Assembly (NCBI RefSeq): GCF_026191115.1 | Contig: NZ_JAPHOT010000001.1 | Span: 2,899,001-2,963,000, forward strand | Direction of reading: 5' to 3' | From: Legionella sp. PATHC035 | GTDB taxonomy: Bacteria; Pseudomonadota; Gammaproteobacteria; Legionellales; Legionellaceae | Length of the DNA stretch: 64,000 bases | In this document: piece after piece, positions 8,517-16,878 of the stretch | Numbering within the stretch: the first letter of the stretch is position 1 | Layout: every line of letters starts with the position of its first letter | Position numbers and translations under genes: made by a program | The notes under the pieces: model-generated | Databases searched by the model: none | Told to the model about the DNA's origin: nothing | The model's input: only the letters and a program-made list of their open reading frames with translations

Positions 8517-9932
8517 ATGAGAAATCAAAAGTGTTCTGCCTCGAATAGCATTACGATGCGAGTCCGCATGAAAAATACTCCTGGCACTTTTGGTAAGTTA
8601 GCAGCTGCTATCGAAAAAGAAGGCGGGCAAATTGGTGCGATTGATATCGTCCGTGTTGAAACAGATGCCCAGATACGTGATATTACCATTTACACCTGTG
8701 GCACCAAACACGCAGAAATAATCGTCGAACAACTGCGGACTATCCCTACTTTAGAGGTCATTCACGTATCTGATCGAACTTTTCTGGCTCATCTGGGCGG
8801 AAAAATTGAAATTAAAAGTCGTATTCCGTTAAAGACACGTGATGATCTGTCCATTGCCTATACCCCGGGGGTGGCGCGAATTTGCTCTGCGATTTATAAA
8901 AAGCCGGAAGATGTCTTTAATCTCACAATTAAAAAAAATACTGTCGCGGTAGTCTCTGACGGGACAGCAGTATTAGGTTTGGGAAATATGGGGCCCTATG
9001 CTGCCATTCCTGTCATGGAAGGGAAAGCCTTACTATTTAAAGAATTTGCAAATGTTGATGCGTTTCCTATTTGTTTGAATACCCAAAATGTGGATGAAAT
9101 CGTTGCTACGATTAAGAATATTGCTCCAGTATTTGGTGGAATTAATTTAGAAGATATTGCTGCACCTCGTTGTTTTGAAGTGGAAGAGCGACTCAAGAAA
9201 GAATTGAATATCCCGGTATTTCATGATGATCAACATGGCACAGCAGTAGTGCTGGCTGCTGCAATGATTAATTCACTCAAATTGGTTAAGAAGCAATTGG
9301 AACAGATTAAAGTGGTTGTCGTAGGTATTGGGGCTGCAGGGACGGCATGTACCAAAATGTTACTCAACTTAGGAGTAAAAAATATTATTGGTTGTGATTG
9401 TGAAGGGGTGCTCTATGTCGGGAAGCCCGGATTAAGTCCAGTTCATCGGTGGTATGCCGAACATACAAATCCTAATCTTGAGAAAGGTACCGTACACGAT
9501 GCGATAAAGGGCGCAGATGTATTTATTGGTGTTTCAAAACCTGGTGTGATTGATGCGAAAGACATAAAAAAAATGAACCAAGATGCAATTGTTTTTGCAA
9601 TGGCTAATCCCATACCCGAAATAATGCCTGAAGACGCAAAAAAATATGCGACCATTGTCGCAACAGGGCGAAGTGATTATCCGAATCAAATTAATAATGT
9701 ACTCTGCTTTCCTGGTATTTTTAGGGGCGCGTTGGATTGTATGGCTACAGAGATTAATGAGGAAATGAAGCTCGCCGCGGCATACGCTATAGCAAGCTCT
9801 ATAGAGGAACAGTATTTAAGCTGTAGTTATATTGTTCCTAGTGTGTTTGATACGACGGTGGTAAAAAGGGTGGCTCAAGCAGTGAAACAGGCAGCCATTC
9901 AAACCGGAGTGGCGCGTAAAATGAAAACATAG
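8517..9932 (+). CDS. NAD(P)-dependent malic enzyme with N-terminal ACT domain
   Basis: Oxidatively decarboxylates malate to pyruvate in the cytoplasm. Residues ~12-85 form an ACT-like regulatory domain (VRMKNTPGTFGKLAAAIEKE). The malic enzyme core follows, with catalytic Tyr in SIAYTPGVA, catalytic Lys in the region GKALLFKEFANVDAF, the metal motif HDDQHGTA, and the Rossmann motif GIGAAGTAC. At 471 residues it is the short bacterial type plus an ACT domain. A clear ribosome-binding site (AAGGAG, 5 nt spacing) supports the start. The ACT domain suggests allosteric control by an amino acid or similar ligand. NAD versus NADP preference cannot be read with confidence. Confidence 0.92.
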   Translation: MRNQKCSASNSITMRVRMKNTPGTFGKLAAAIEKEGGQIGAIDIVRVETDAQIRDITIYTCGTKHAEIIVEQLRTIPTLEVIHVSDRTFLAHLGGKIEIKSRIPLKTRDDLSIAYTPGVARICSAIYKKPEDVFNLTIKKNTVAVVSDGTAVLGLGNMGPYAAIPVMEGKALLFKEFANVDAFPICLNTQNVDEIVATIKNIAPVFGGINLEDIAAPRCFEVEERLKKELNIPVFHDDQHGTAVVLAAAMINSLKLVKKQLEQIKVVVVGIGAAGTACTKMLLNLGVKNIIGCDCEGVLYVGKPGLSPVHRWYAEHTNPNLEKGTVHDAIKGADVFIGVSKPGVIDAKDIKKMNQDAIVFAMANPIPEIMPEDAKKYATIVATGRSDYPNQINNVLCFPGIFRGALDCMATEINEEMKLAAAYAIASSIEEQYLSCSYIVPSVFDTTVVKRVAQAVKQAAIQTGVARKMKT

Positions 9933-10046
9933 TTTGGCAACCATTGTATAAAGCACCGCGCTATAAAGGGGTTTATTATTTTAAATTTTTCCTCTATCTC
10001 CCAAGGCCTAGGCTGCGGGACTTTCGTAGGCTAGGTCTGCTTTCAG

Positions 10047-10499
10047 CTATGCTAATAAATTCTTTCGTAAAAAGTCAGACAACTCCTTTTCTGTCAAATG
10101 AATCACGTCGTTTTTTAAATTATGAGTTACCAAATGATGGACATGCTTGTTGAGATGATGAAATAAAAGCCCATTCATATGCGGTCCTGTGATTACAATA
10201 AGCTTGTCATACTCATGAGCATTTCTGGAATGATCTAATTCTTCTGCAATTGTTCTTGCAAAATTATCGATCTCTATTTCTTTGGGATCAGATTGTTGTG
10301 TATAGGTTCCTCGAGTTGTGGTCGCTGTATTATAGCGACCTGGTTTTTCTGAAGTTAATTCAATATCCCTTAGTTTACTTTGAGGATGTTGCAATTCTTT
10401 TATTAATTTTAGATCGTAAGGCGTTGTGGTTGATTTATAAATTCGGCAAGTATTGGTGTCCGCAGCAAGAACCCATGTCGTTTGGTGATCGAATTTCAT
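10047..10499 (-). CDS. Host-attachment family protein
   Basis: A 150-residue soluble protein resembling the 'host attachment protein' family (PF10116; AtsE-like, distantly related to archaeal release-factor-like folds). Supporting features are the start TWVLAADTNTCRIY, a middle region with FARTIAEELDHSRN and the strand KLIVITGPHMNGLL followed by NDVIHLTEKELSDFL at the end. The family name comes from an Agrobacterium attachment phenotype; biochemical function is unclear. The ATG is preceded by AAGGATAT. It converges with the malic enzyme gene. Confidence 0.75.
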   Translation of the reverse strand: MKFDHQTTWVLAADTNTCRIYKSTTTPYDLKLIKELQHPQSKLRDIELTSEKPGRYNTATTTRGTYTQQSDPKEIEIDNFARTIAEELDHSRNAHEYDKLIVITGPHMNGLLFHHLNKHVHHLVTHNLKNDVIHLTEKELSDFLRKNLLA

Positions 10500-10676
10500 T
10501 GCGATATCCTTATATTGAATGAGATCTTAATTATAGCAAAAATTAACCAATATCATGGGGGCATTATATTCATTGAGTCGGTCTGTTTTAAATTTCATTT
10601 TCGTCCTGCAAGTCTGCCTCAAAACTTAGTAAGAGTTCAGTTTTTACCGCATTTTATTTCAATAGATACACGACGA

Positions 10677-10696
10677 GTCCCCAAAACTTTGGGGAC
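10677..10696. terminator. Hairpin 3' of the cupredoxin gene
   Basis: GTCCCCAA and TTGGGGAC form a perfect stem around 4 nt, 14 nt beyond the stop codon of the minus-strand gene. No T-run follows, so termination is inferred from position. Confidence 0.4.
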
Positions 10697-10709
10697 TGAG
10701 AGATTGGTA

Positions 10710-11189
10710 TTAAGGATTCGCAATCGTTGCTTTTTGGTACATACCGGCTTCAAAATGCCCCGGGATATTACAGGCAAATACAACATCATGTTGGGGATTT
10801 GATTTAAATTTCCAGGTTAATGTTTTCGTTTCACCTGGATTAATGGTAATGGTATTACCGTCTTCATGGACCATGCCTGGCATTGCGCGCATCATTTCTT
10901 GATGTGCCTTTTGTTCCTTTTCATCACCAATCGAGAATTCATGAGGTACTTTTCCAATATTGGTTACTTTAAAGGTTATGATGTCACCCTCATGAAGTGT
11001 AGGTTTTTGTGAAAAGTTAAATCGCATGTCATCCGAAGCAGTCACCTGAATCGTTTTTGTAGCTTTTGCCGCATTCCCTGGACTGCCTACTGAGCTTGTT
11101 TCATGATGAGCGTGTGCCAATGCTGGCTTGCTTAAAATCCCTGAGCACAACAGAGTCAAAATAATTGTTCTTGGTAGTGTACGTAGCAT
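10710..11189 (-). CDS. Periplasmic cupredoxin (type-1 copper protein)
   Basis: A 159-residue exported protein. Residues ~1-25 are a signal peptide ending near KPALA-HA. The mature part is a plastocyanin/azurin-like fold with a complete type-1 copper site: H83 in VPHEF, then C140, H145 and M150 in FACNIPGHFEAGM. A Met/His-rich stretch (residues ~95-108, HQEMMRAMPGM) lies between. Proteins of this type carry electrons or bind copper in the periplasm and are often linked to copper tolerance; the window also holds a CopA copper exporter, though 34 kb away. Single-gene unit. Confidence 0.85.
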   Translation of the reverse strand: MLRTLPRTIILTLLCSGILSKPALAHAHHETSSVGSPGNAAKATKTIQVTASDDMRFNFSQKPTLHEGDIITFKVTNIGKVPHEFSIGDEKEQKAHQEMMRAMPGMVHEDGNTITINPGETKTLTWKFKSNPQHDVVFACNIPGHFEAGMYQKATIANP

Positions 11190-11360
11190 ATTTGAAAACC
11201 TATGTTAATCGACTTGTAATAAGTGGGTGTAGATTAAACGAACAGTTCAATGAATTCTACTGCTTTGGTAAAGTAAAAATGAATCAAGCACAGGTATTAT
11301 GAGATTAACTGCATTGAAACCATGCTACTGACTTGTAGTGATTCATGAGCTGGCACAAAA

Positions 11361-12005
11361 TCACGCGGGTTCATTCAAGACAGCAGTGGATAGAATACCC
11401 CGATCATAAATCAGATTAATTTTTATCAGCTCAGCTAGCGATTTTACCTGCATTTTTCTCATGACATTTGCACGATGAACTTCAACTGTGGATATCGATA
11501 TATTAAGTTCATAAGCAATCTGTTTATTAAGGTGGCCTTCAACAACCAAATGCATGACCTGTTTTTCACGTTTGGTTAAGCTATTCATCCGCTCCTGAAA
11601 ATCGATTTGAGACAGCGTCATCTTCCTTTTAATTTTTTTAAGGCATCTTTGTGTTATATCCAATAAATTCTGATGATTCACTGGTTTAAGAATGAAATCT
11701 TCGGCTCCTGCTTTCATAGCGCGGATGGCCATTGTAATATCACCATAACCTGTGATGAGGATTATGGGCAATTGGTTTTTTGATTCATTCAATTGCTCGA
11801 GTAATTCTAAACCGCTCATTACAGGCATACGTACATCGATGATCAAGCATCCGCTCTCATTATTGTAATTATCGAGGAAATCTTGGGCATTTTCATAAGT
11901 TTGAACTTGAAGATTTATTGATTCAAATAACCAACGAAATGATTGGCAAATCTCTGGATCATCATCAACGATAAAAATGGTTGTATTTGTATAAGGCTTA
12001 TCCAT
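11361..12005 (-). CDS. FixJ/NarL-type response regulator (receiver plus LuxR HTH)
   Basis: The start at 12005 is chosen because an AGGACAGG ribosome-binding site precedes it and because its ATG overlaps the TAA of the upstream gene (TAATG), a translational-coupling arrangement; an alternative ATG at 12038 lies inside that gene. The receiver domain has the acidic triad in FIVDDD, the phospho-acceptor Asp in CLIIDVRMP, Thr in LITGYGD and Lys in ILKP. The C-terminal helix-turn-helix (LTKREKQVMHLVVEG ... STVEVHRANVMRKM) is of the LuxR/FixJ type. It should be a DNA-binding transcription regulator; its target genes cannot be seen. The expected kinase partner upstream is reduced. Confidence 0.9.
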   Translation of the reverse strand: MDKPYTNTTIFIVDDDPEICQSFRWLFESINLQVQTYENAQDFLDNYNNESGCLIIDVRMPVMSGLELLEQLNESKNQLPIILITGYGDITMAIRAMKAGAEDFILKPVNHQNLLDITQRCLKKIKRKMTLSQIDFQERMNSLTKREKQVMHLVVEGHLNKQIAYELNISISTVEVHRANVMRKMQVKSLAELIKINLIYDRGILSTAVLNEPA

Positions 12006-12409
12006 TACCTGTCCTGATCTAGTATTATTTGAAAACATATGCCATTGGCTAATAATTCAGCCCTTTTCATGGAATAAGGAGTAGCTTTATGAAAATCCAT
12101 AATTAATCCAACGTTATAGTATTCCAGTTCATAGGAATACAATGAGTTAATTTCTGCGACCAGAACATCCATACTGTGTGTGTCGGTAAAGTTATCTTGC
12201 GTTCTAAGGTCTGGCATGGAATAAATTTTATTTTGCAATGACTCAGTGTATTGCATGTTTTGCAAATCATTAGCCATTGGCTCTGGGCTTAAGTGATTTT
12301 TTTGCAATCTCAGTTCGCAACCACTTAAATTGGTTTTAAATGCTGTTAAAGGCTGATTTATTTCATGGAGTCGTTTTGATATTTTGCACGTTTGAGAATT
12401 ATTTTTCAT
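12005..12409 (-). CDS. Histidine-kinase H-box fragment lacking an ATPase domain
   Basis: A 134-residue protein beginning with a dimerisation/phosphotransfer motif: RLHEINQPLTAFKTNLSG, with H15 in the phospho-acceptor position and the HE(I/L)NQPL signature of FixL/TtrS-type kinases. Residues ~85-110 still resemble the linker into the ATPase domain (VLVAEINSLYSYELEYYNVGL), but the N, G1 and G2 boxes are missing and the protein stops after ~25 more residues. There is no sensor or membrane domain. Its stop overlaps the response regulator start (TAATG), so the two are translated together. It may be a decayed kinase or a minimal phosphotransfer or dimerisation partner. Confidence 0.7.
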   Translation of the reverse strand: MKNNSQTCKISKRLHEINQPLTAFKTNLSGCELRLQKNHLSPEPMANDLQNMQYTESLQNKIYSMPDLRTQDNFTDTHSMDVLVAEINSLYSYELEYYNVGLIMDFHKATPYSMKRAELLANGICFQIILDQDR

Positions 12410-12826
12410 TATTTTCCATCAATTACATCTCAATACGCTGTCTAACTGGAACAACATCAGACTCCTCATTTTGAGCCGTATTTCAATACAGAAATTCATT
12501 TGTCTTAATTGTATGCGAAAAAATTAATCTGTACTTTATTGTTTTCTTTTGTATGAAAGATTGATCATGTTAATTCAGATGGACTCTATAGTTTATTCTG
12601 GTTAACCTTAGTATTAAGTTAAAGGGTGAAATGAAGTCGTATAAATCAATCTTATTCCATGTAGCACTCTGAATCATTATCTTGATTCACCTGCAAACAA
12701 GATTTGCTCAAAAATAAAGCATTCAATCGCATTAAACTAGGGATGCAGATCTTTATAAATTGTATTTACTGCTCTTTTTAGGGTAATTTATTATTTAAAT
12801 ACAGTCTCTGATCAACGGATGATGTT
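12410..12826. other. 417-nt intergenic region, no gene recognised
   Basis: An AT-rich gap between divergent transcription units. It holds the promoter side of the two-component genes and of the membrane protein at 12827. A 13-codon frame (12631-12672) has a reasonable ribosome-binding site (AAAGGGTGAA) but no recognisable product. Nothing else is seen. Confidence 0.5.
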
Positions 12827-13360
12827 ATGGTTAATTTGATTGTTTTGGCAATGCGTAATGACACAATGACTTTTTTTATACTGGGATTGGTAGGTGCTCT
12901 TCTAGAGTGGTTATTCCGTGCACGACCGAAGAAAAAAGCGAAGGTTATTGAAATCATTTTTTCTTGGTATTTGTTGTTTAATATCGGATTAGCCTTTTTA
13001 TTTAACTTTATAATGCATGTCTTTCTGGGGGATTTTACCGCCCAGTTTATTGGTTGGCCACAAAGCCCATTTCAAACGGAAGTCGGCTTTGCCAGCTTAG
13101 GAATTGCTGTGAATGGAATAATCAGCTTTAGAGGTTCAATTGCCTTTCGTGCGGCAACGATTATAGTTCCTGCCCTGTTCTTATGGGGGGCTGCGGGTGT
13201 GCATCTTTATCAAATGATTGTTGCTCATAATTTTGAGCCTGGCAATGCCGGTAGCGTATTTTGGACGGATATCTTCATGCCCGTTATTGCCTTTTTATTA
13301 CTTTGGATGCAATACCGAAACCCCGAAACACACGCAATCCAGAAGGTGATTGTCCGTTAA
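12827..13360 (+). CDS. Four-helix integral membrane protein (DUF6790-like)
   Basis: A 177-residue inner-membrane protein with about four or five hydrophobic segments (around residues 14-29, 41-64, 88-105, 109-129 and 140-160). A conserved-looking charged loop with RARPKKKAK lies after the first helix. The chain resembles the DUF6790 family of unknown function. The start is uncertain: ATG codons at residues 9 and 14 are equally possible because no strong ribosome-binding site is visible. It is followed by a 309-nt gap that is richer in G and C than its surroundings. Confidence 0.7.
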   Translation: MVNLIVLAMRNDTMTFFILGLVGALLEWLFRARPKKKAKVIEIIFSWYLLFNIGLAFLFNFIMHVFLGDFTAQFIGWPQSPFQTEVGFASLGIAVNGIISFRGSIAFRAATIIVPALFLWGAAGVHLYQMIVAHNFEPGNAGSVFWTDIFMPVIAFLLLWMQYRNPETHAIQKVIVR

Positions 13361-13553
13361 GTTGACGTGTTTGGATTGGGCAAAATCATCTCTGATTCAT
13401 TCTCGTACCTAGCGTTGTTCCGGCGCGGGTCACAGTGCGCGTGCATGGATTGTAATGTATCGGCGTGACAGAGTGCGCTGGGGCTTTGAAGATGTCGGGG
13501 TGGGCGAGGATAATAGAGTATCAGTGGTACATTAAATGGCGCCATTTGAATAA

Positions 13554-13581
13554 TTCTTGATTTTTTTGGGGTGACCCATTC
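13554..13581 (+). promoter_or_regulatory. Sigma-32-like heat-shock promoter upstream of Hsp20
   Basis: TTCTTGAT followed after about 12 nt by CCCATT matches the RpoH consensus (CTTGAA ... CCCCATnT) and lies ~90 nt before the Hsp20 start codon. Nothing else is recognised in 13361-13669, although 13420-13510 is unusually GC-rich. Confidence 0.55.
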
Positions 13582-13669
13582 AAACATGAACCAAACAAGC
13601 CTTCATTTGACAAAACTGGGTTATGTACCAGAATTTTATTAGATGCCCTAGATCATATGGAGGTATATC

Positions 13670-14197
13670 ATGAGCAAAGTAACGCAATTTAAGAAAGGAA
13701 CTCCCAGCAAAGGCTCGACAAGCAAGGGGTCTTCCATTCAAATTAATCGTTCACAAAATCCATTTTTAAGTCTGCAAAATGAAGTGGATAGATTATTTAG
13801 TGATTTTAATGATTTCTTTTCACCAGCTAAATTTAATTGGGGACAATTTGAAAAACTGGCCCTTGCTCCTTCAATGGATGTTGTTGAGGATAAAGATCAT
13901 TTCTGTGTTCAGTTAGAAATGCCAGGTTTAGACGAAAAAGACATTAAGGTTTCCATATTGGATAATGTACTCACTATTAGTGGTGAAAAGTCCAGTTCGA
14001 AAAAAAATGAAGGCAAACGATATATATCCCGAGAAATCAGCTTTGGGAAATATGAACGATCCATTTCTTTACCCACTAGCGTTGATTTGACTCAAGCGAA
14101 AGCAACGTTTAAAAAAGGAATGCTTTGGGTTGATTTACCTAAGAAAACGGAATCTAAAACTGGAACCCGAGATATCAAGGTGGAACAAGCCAAATAG
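13670..14197 (+). CDS. Small heat-shock protein, Hsp20 family
   Basis: A 175-residue ATP-independent chaperone that holds unfolding proteins in the cytoplasm. The first ~60 residues are a flexible Ser/Lys/Gly-rich arm. The alpha-crystallin domain (residues ~62-165) has MDVVEDKDHFCVQLEMPG, then DIKVSILDNVLTISGEK, and the late motif KATFKKGMLWVDLPK (the GML/GVL signature). A strong ribosome-binding site (GGAGG) precedes ATG. Expression is probably heat-induced through the promoter at 13554-13581. Confidence 0.93.
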   Translation: MSKVTQFKKGTPSKGSTSKGSSIQINRSQNPFLSLQNEVDRLFSDFNDFFSPAKFNWGQFEKLALAPSMDVVEDKDHFCVQLEMPGLDEKDIKVSILDNVLTISGEKSSSKKNEGKRYISREISFGKYERSISLPTSVDLTQAKATFKKGMLWVDLPKKTESKTGTRDIKVEQAK

Positions 14198-14200
14198 CTC

Positions 14201-14300
14201 TAATCATGTTCTCATCATGATTACCATGGGAGATTATTGGAGCATGGAGTAGTTTCCTCTCCACCGGGTGTACGGTTGGGAGAAGGCAGGCTGAGGGTGT
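14201..14300. repeat. Hairpin plus degenerate copy of the CTCTCC/GAGAAGG repeat
   Basis: TAATCATG and CATGATTA (14201-14208, 14216-14223) form an 8-bp stem right after the Hsp20 stop and may terminate it. At ~14250-14300 the sequence CTCTCCACCGGGTG...GGGAGAAGG with GAGGGTG resembles, in decayed form, the intergenic repeat found at 22228-22668, 44663-44790 and 55595-55692. Confidence 0.35.
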
Positions 14301-14317
14301 TAACGACACCTTCATGC

Positions 14318-14467
14318 CTATGCTTTTATCCAAAAAACACGAACCAATACATACAAAATCGTCATCCCTAGAATAGGAATAATGAGAAAGGCAAGGAAAT
14401 TATAGAATCCTATTCGATTTTCAGCTGAGGCATTATAAAATGCTTTAAATTTTTTCCATAGAGACAT
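14318..14467 (-). CDS. 49-residue single-span membrane protein
   Basis: A short frame (MSLWKKFKAFYNASAENR, then a hydrophobic stretch with FLAFLIIPILGMTILYVLV, ending RVFWIKA). A basic, amphipathic N-terminal helix precedes one clear transmembrane segment. The ATG has an AGGGAGG ribosome-binding site about 10 nt upstream, which makes a chance frame unlikely. The protein could be a membrane-stress or assembly peptide; no family is recognised. It converges with the Hsp20 gene. Confidence 0.6.
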   Translation of the reverse strand: MSLWKKFKAFYNASAENRIGFYNFLAFLIIPILGMTILYVLVRVFWIKA

Positions 14468-14657
14468 TATGAAATGGCCTCCCTTTTTGATTGAGCCTTA
14501 ATTTTATAAGATTTTGAACCTTAATAGAAAGTGATTTATCGTTTCAATCAGTGTGTTGTCCTATAAAAAACTTCAAATTTTAAAAAAAATGAGTACCATA
14601 CTTGGATTCGCTTCAATTCAATGACCAGCATGAGCTTACTTGCAATGAGGATGTACC

Positions 14658-15161
14658 ATGTTACTTTTTAGCACTGCATTATTGAAACATCAATTGGATT
14701 TTGCTCCATTATCTGAGTGTATGGAGTATTTACCAGCGGTTGCTGCTTGGGCAGAAAACGAGTGGGGCTATATTCGTAACAAAGGAGTTGAATACCGTGA
14801 GCAACTTCTTAGTTCCTTGAAGGAGCATGTCTATGTGGGAACTTTTAATGGTCAGCCTGTGGCCTTATTTGCTTTATTTCCCAAAGAAATGGCCTCTGAG
14901 TTTCATGAAAAGAAGTTCAAAGCACCCACTGTAACTGAATTGATGTATGTTTATGTAGATAAAACTTACCGTGGATTAAATTTTGGCAAGCAAGTTGTCG
15001 AAAAAGCAAAGGAAATAGCAAAATCTAAAGAAGCTGAGTTCATCATGCTGGATACCTTAAAACCTTCATTAAATCGATTTTATCAAAATTCTGGAGCACA
15101 AATTATCGCGGAAAATCAATTGTTCTCTCATCCTACCGATGTATTAACCATTAAATTATAG
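14658..15161 (+). CDS. GNAT family N-acetyltransferase
   Basis: A 167-residue acetyl-CoA-dependent acyltransferase. Motif A is visible as ELMYVYVDKTYRGLNFGKQV (R-G-x-x-x-G acetyl-CoA loop), followed by the helix EKAKEIAKSK. The motif B strand-helix is MLDTLKPSLNRFYQNSGA. The N-terminal half (LSECMEYLPAVAAWAENEWG) resembles small-molecule acetyltransferases. The substrate is not predictable. GAGGATG precedes the ATG. Single-gene unit facing a minus-strand gene, with a repeat between. Confidence 0.85.
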   Translation: MLLFSTALLKHQLDFAPLSECMEYLPAVAAWAENEWGYIRNKGVEYREQLLSSLKEHVYVGTFNGQPVALFALFPKEMASEFHEKKFKAPTVTELMYVYVDKTYRGLNFGKQVVEKAKEIAKSKEAEFIMLDTLKPSLNRFYQNSGAQIIAENQLFSHPTDVLTIKL

Positions 15162-15177
15162 AGATGATTCTGCACGT

Positions 15178-15230
15178 CGGGCCTTGGCCGCATCTGGCCA
15201 GGTTGATTTGTTGGGCCAAGGCCCAACCTA
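15178..15230. repeat. Inverted repeat, second copy of the GGCCTTGGCC family
   Basis: CGGGCCTTGGCC (15178-15189) faces GGGCCAAGGCCC (15213-15224), followed by AACCTA. It shares arms with the element at 2449-2537 and lies between convergent genes, where it could also act as a terminator. Confidence 0.5.
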
Positions 15231-15263
15231 AATCAGCACGAGCAAAGCTTCTACTTCAGAAGT

Positions 15264-15782
15264 TTACAGTTTAGCAGAACCTGGCTTACAATTTAAAAAA
15301 TCAAAATCACCGAGGCTGGCGCCAAATCGTGCACTGGCTTGAACCAAGGTATCTGTCGTAACGGCCTCAATAAGTTCTGCAAGAGGAGTTTCTTTGTAGT
15401 GTCTCATGCAGCGAACGCGTTTTTCCAGATTCTGTCCAATGACAGTCAGACGATTGGAATGATTCAATTGAAATTGTCCTAAACCGATTTCACTGGTTAT
15501 TTTGTCCAGTGCCTGTTGATGTGAGGCAGTCATACCGGATTGAATCGCTTGTACCACCAAATCAACAGTAGAGCCTTGTTCCAGTATCTGCGCACAGGCT
15601 TCTGCTAATTGCTTGATTTCATTGATATAGCCTTGTTGATTACCTAACATCAGGATTTTCATGGCAGAGGCTGCTGTCGCTTCGATTTGGGGTAAATCTA
15701 CAGTTTCTCTGATACTTTCTTCAAAAAGGGCATCTAAAGAAAATGCCGCTTGATTTGTTGTTGGCTCATGTTTACTTTGCAT
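15264..15782 (-). CDS. Uncharacterised 172-residue protein
   Basis: The start at 15782 is chosen because GGAG lies 6 nt before that ATG; a frame to 15833 lacks any ribosome-binding site. The protein is almost entirely helical (Gln/Ala/Leu-rich, e.g. QLAEACAQILEQGSTVDLVVQAIQ) with no signal peptide or membrane span. A Cys-containing basic patch (RVRCMRHYKETP) lies in the last third. I do not recognise a family; a small helical binding or effector-like protein is possible. Confidence 0.6.
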   Translation of the reverse strand: MQSKHEPTTNQAAFSLDALFEESIRETVDLPQIEATAASAMKILMLGNQQGYINEIKQLAEACAQILEQGSTVDLVVQAIQSGMTASHQQALDKITSEIGLGQFQLNHSNRLTVIGQNLEKRVRCMRHYKETPLAELIEAVTTDTLVQASARFGASLGDFDFLNCKPGSAKL

Positions 15783-16017
15783 CGCGGACTCCAAGCTAGG
15801 ATAGAAGAAAAATTGGGGTTGGATTGAAACCATTTGGTGAATAAATAATTGGCCATTATGTGATTATTTTATTCATGTGTAAAGAGGTCTGCTAATAGAG
15901 ATTTTAGAGGATATTTAGTTGATTCAGCCATTCCTTTCGATGCGTGAATGCCAACCACTCATTTGGGACTATATCTGTCAAAAACAAAAAATGCCCAAAC
16001 CCGACCTTAAATTCCTA

Positions 16018-16026
16018 TGGTATAAT
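16018..16026 (+). promoter_or_regulatory. Extended -10 promoter for the AraC regulator gene
   Basis: TGG followed by a perfect TATAAT lies 34 nt before the GTG start. The -35 region is poor, as expected for an extended -10 promoter. Confidence 0.45.
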
Positions 16027-16059
16027 TGGTCCTATTTTAAAATGTTTTTTTAGTGAGTC

Positions 16060-16821
16060 GTGCAATTGATTACCCATCATGTTGATCTTCGCTCCTACCA
16101 TACTGAAAGCTGCAGTCACTCTCATGATTTTGCGCAATTGGTTTTACCGCTTGCTGGCTCTATGGAGTTGGAAGCAGGTCATTATTCTGGAATTGTTAAT
16201 CATCAGGTTGGTGTTTTTATAGCCCCCAATGAACGGCATTGTTTTTCGGGAAGTCAGGAAAATCTTTTTCTAGTGGTTGATGTAGCAAACCCAAATAATC
16301 TCTATAGAGAACAGCGCTCTCATGCCTTTAATTTAACGACGAGCATTAAAAAGCTCGTACAATTTACACACTATCATTTAGCGGCGAATGAAGGTGATTT
16401 TTTGACTGATTGTTTAATTAATCAATTACTCGTGCATTATGCTACAAAATCGTTCTCTCCAGAGTTGGACCGAACGGTGATTAAGGCAAAAAATTGGATC
16501 GATTTTTATTTTGCCGATACGGTAAATGTAAGCAAAGTGGCGCAGCATTGTCATTTAAGTGTCAGTCAATTACAGCGTCGGTTCAAGCATTCTCTGGGTT
16601 GTAGTATTGCGGAGTATTGGCGATTTAAAAAATTAAATCAGGCCAAACAATTGCTTGCTGCACAGCATCTTTCTATTGAAGCCATCGCTTTTGCTGTCGG
16701 TTATGAAAATTTACCTGCATTTAGTCGACGATTCAGTAAAGTATTTGGTGAGTCGCCTTCTCAGTGGAGAACAAAAGCATTATCAGCAAAGAAAATGCGT
16801 GAAATGGATAACTCGTACTGA
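16060..16821 (+). CDS. AraC-family transcriptional regulator
   Basis: A 253-residue regulator with a GTG start. The N-terminal cupin-like sensor domain (HSHDFAQLVLPLAGSMEL ... VFIAPNERHCFSG) resembles AraC proteins of the YdeO/FeaR-like type. The C-terminal ~100 residues carry the two helix-turn-helix motifs (VSKVAQHCHLSVSQLQRRFK and IEAIAFAVGYENLPAFSRRF). The gene 58 nt downstream encodes an EamA exporter in the same orientation, so it probably controls that exporter in response to a small molecule. Confidence 0.9.
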   Translation: MQLITHHVDLRSYHTESCSHSHDFAQLVLPLAGSMELEAGHYSGIVNHQVGVFIAPNERHCFSGSQENLFLVVDVANPNNLYREQRSHAFNLTTSIKKLVQFTHYHLAANEGDFLTDCLINQLLVHYATKSFSPELDRTVIKAKNWIDFYFADTVNVSKVAQHCHLSVSQLQRRFKHSLGCSIAEYWRFKKLNQAKQLLAAQHLSIEAIAFAVGYENLPAFSRRFSKVFGESPSQWRTKALSAKKMREMDNSY

Positions 16822-16878
16822 TCACAAAATTGATAAACTGCAGATTGTTTTCACCTTGCAATTCAGAGAAGTATTTAT

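Noticed and set aside
12631..12672. 13-codon leader-like frame
   Set aside because: Ribosome-binding site is fair, but no downstream gene is coupled to it and no structure such as an attenuator was seen.
13357..13587. 76-codon minus-strand frame in the GC-rich gap before Hsp20
   Set aside because: Pro/Arg/His-rich composition with no ribosome-binding site; it covers the sigma-32-like promoter. The GC-rich character remains unexplained.
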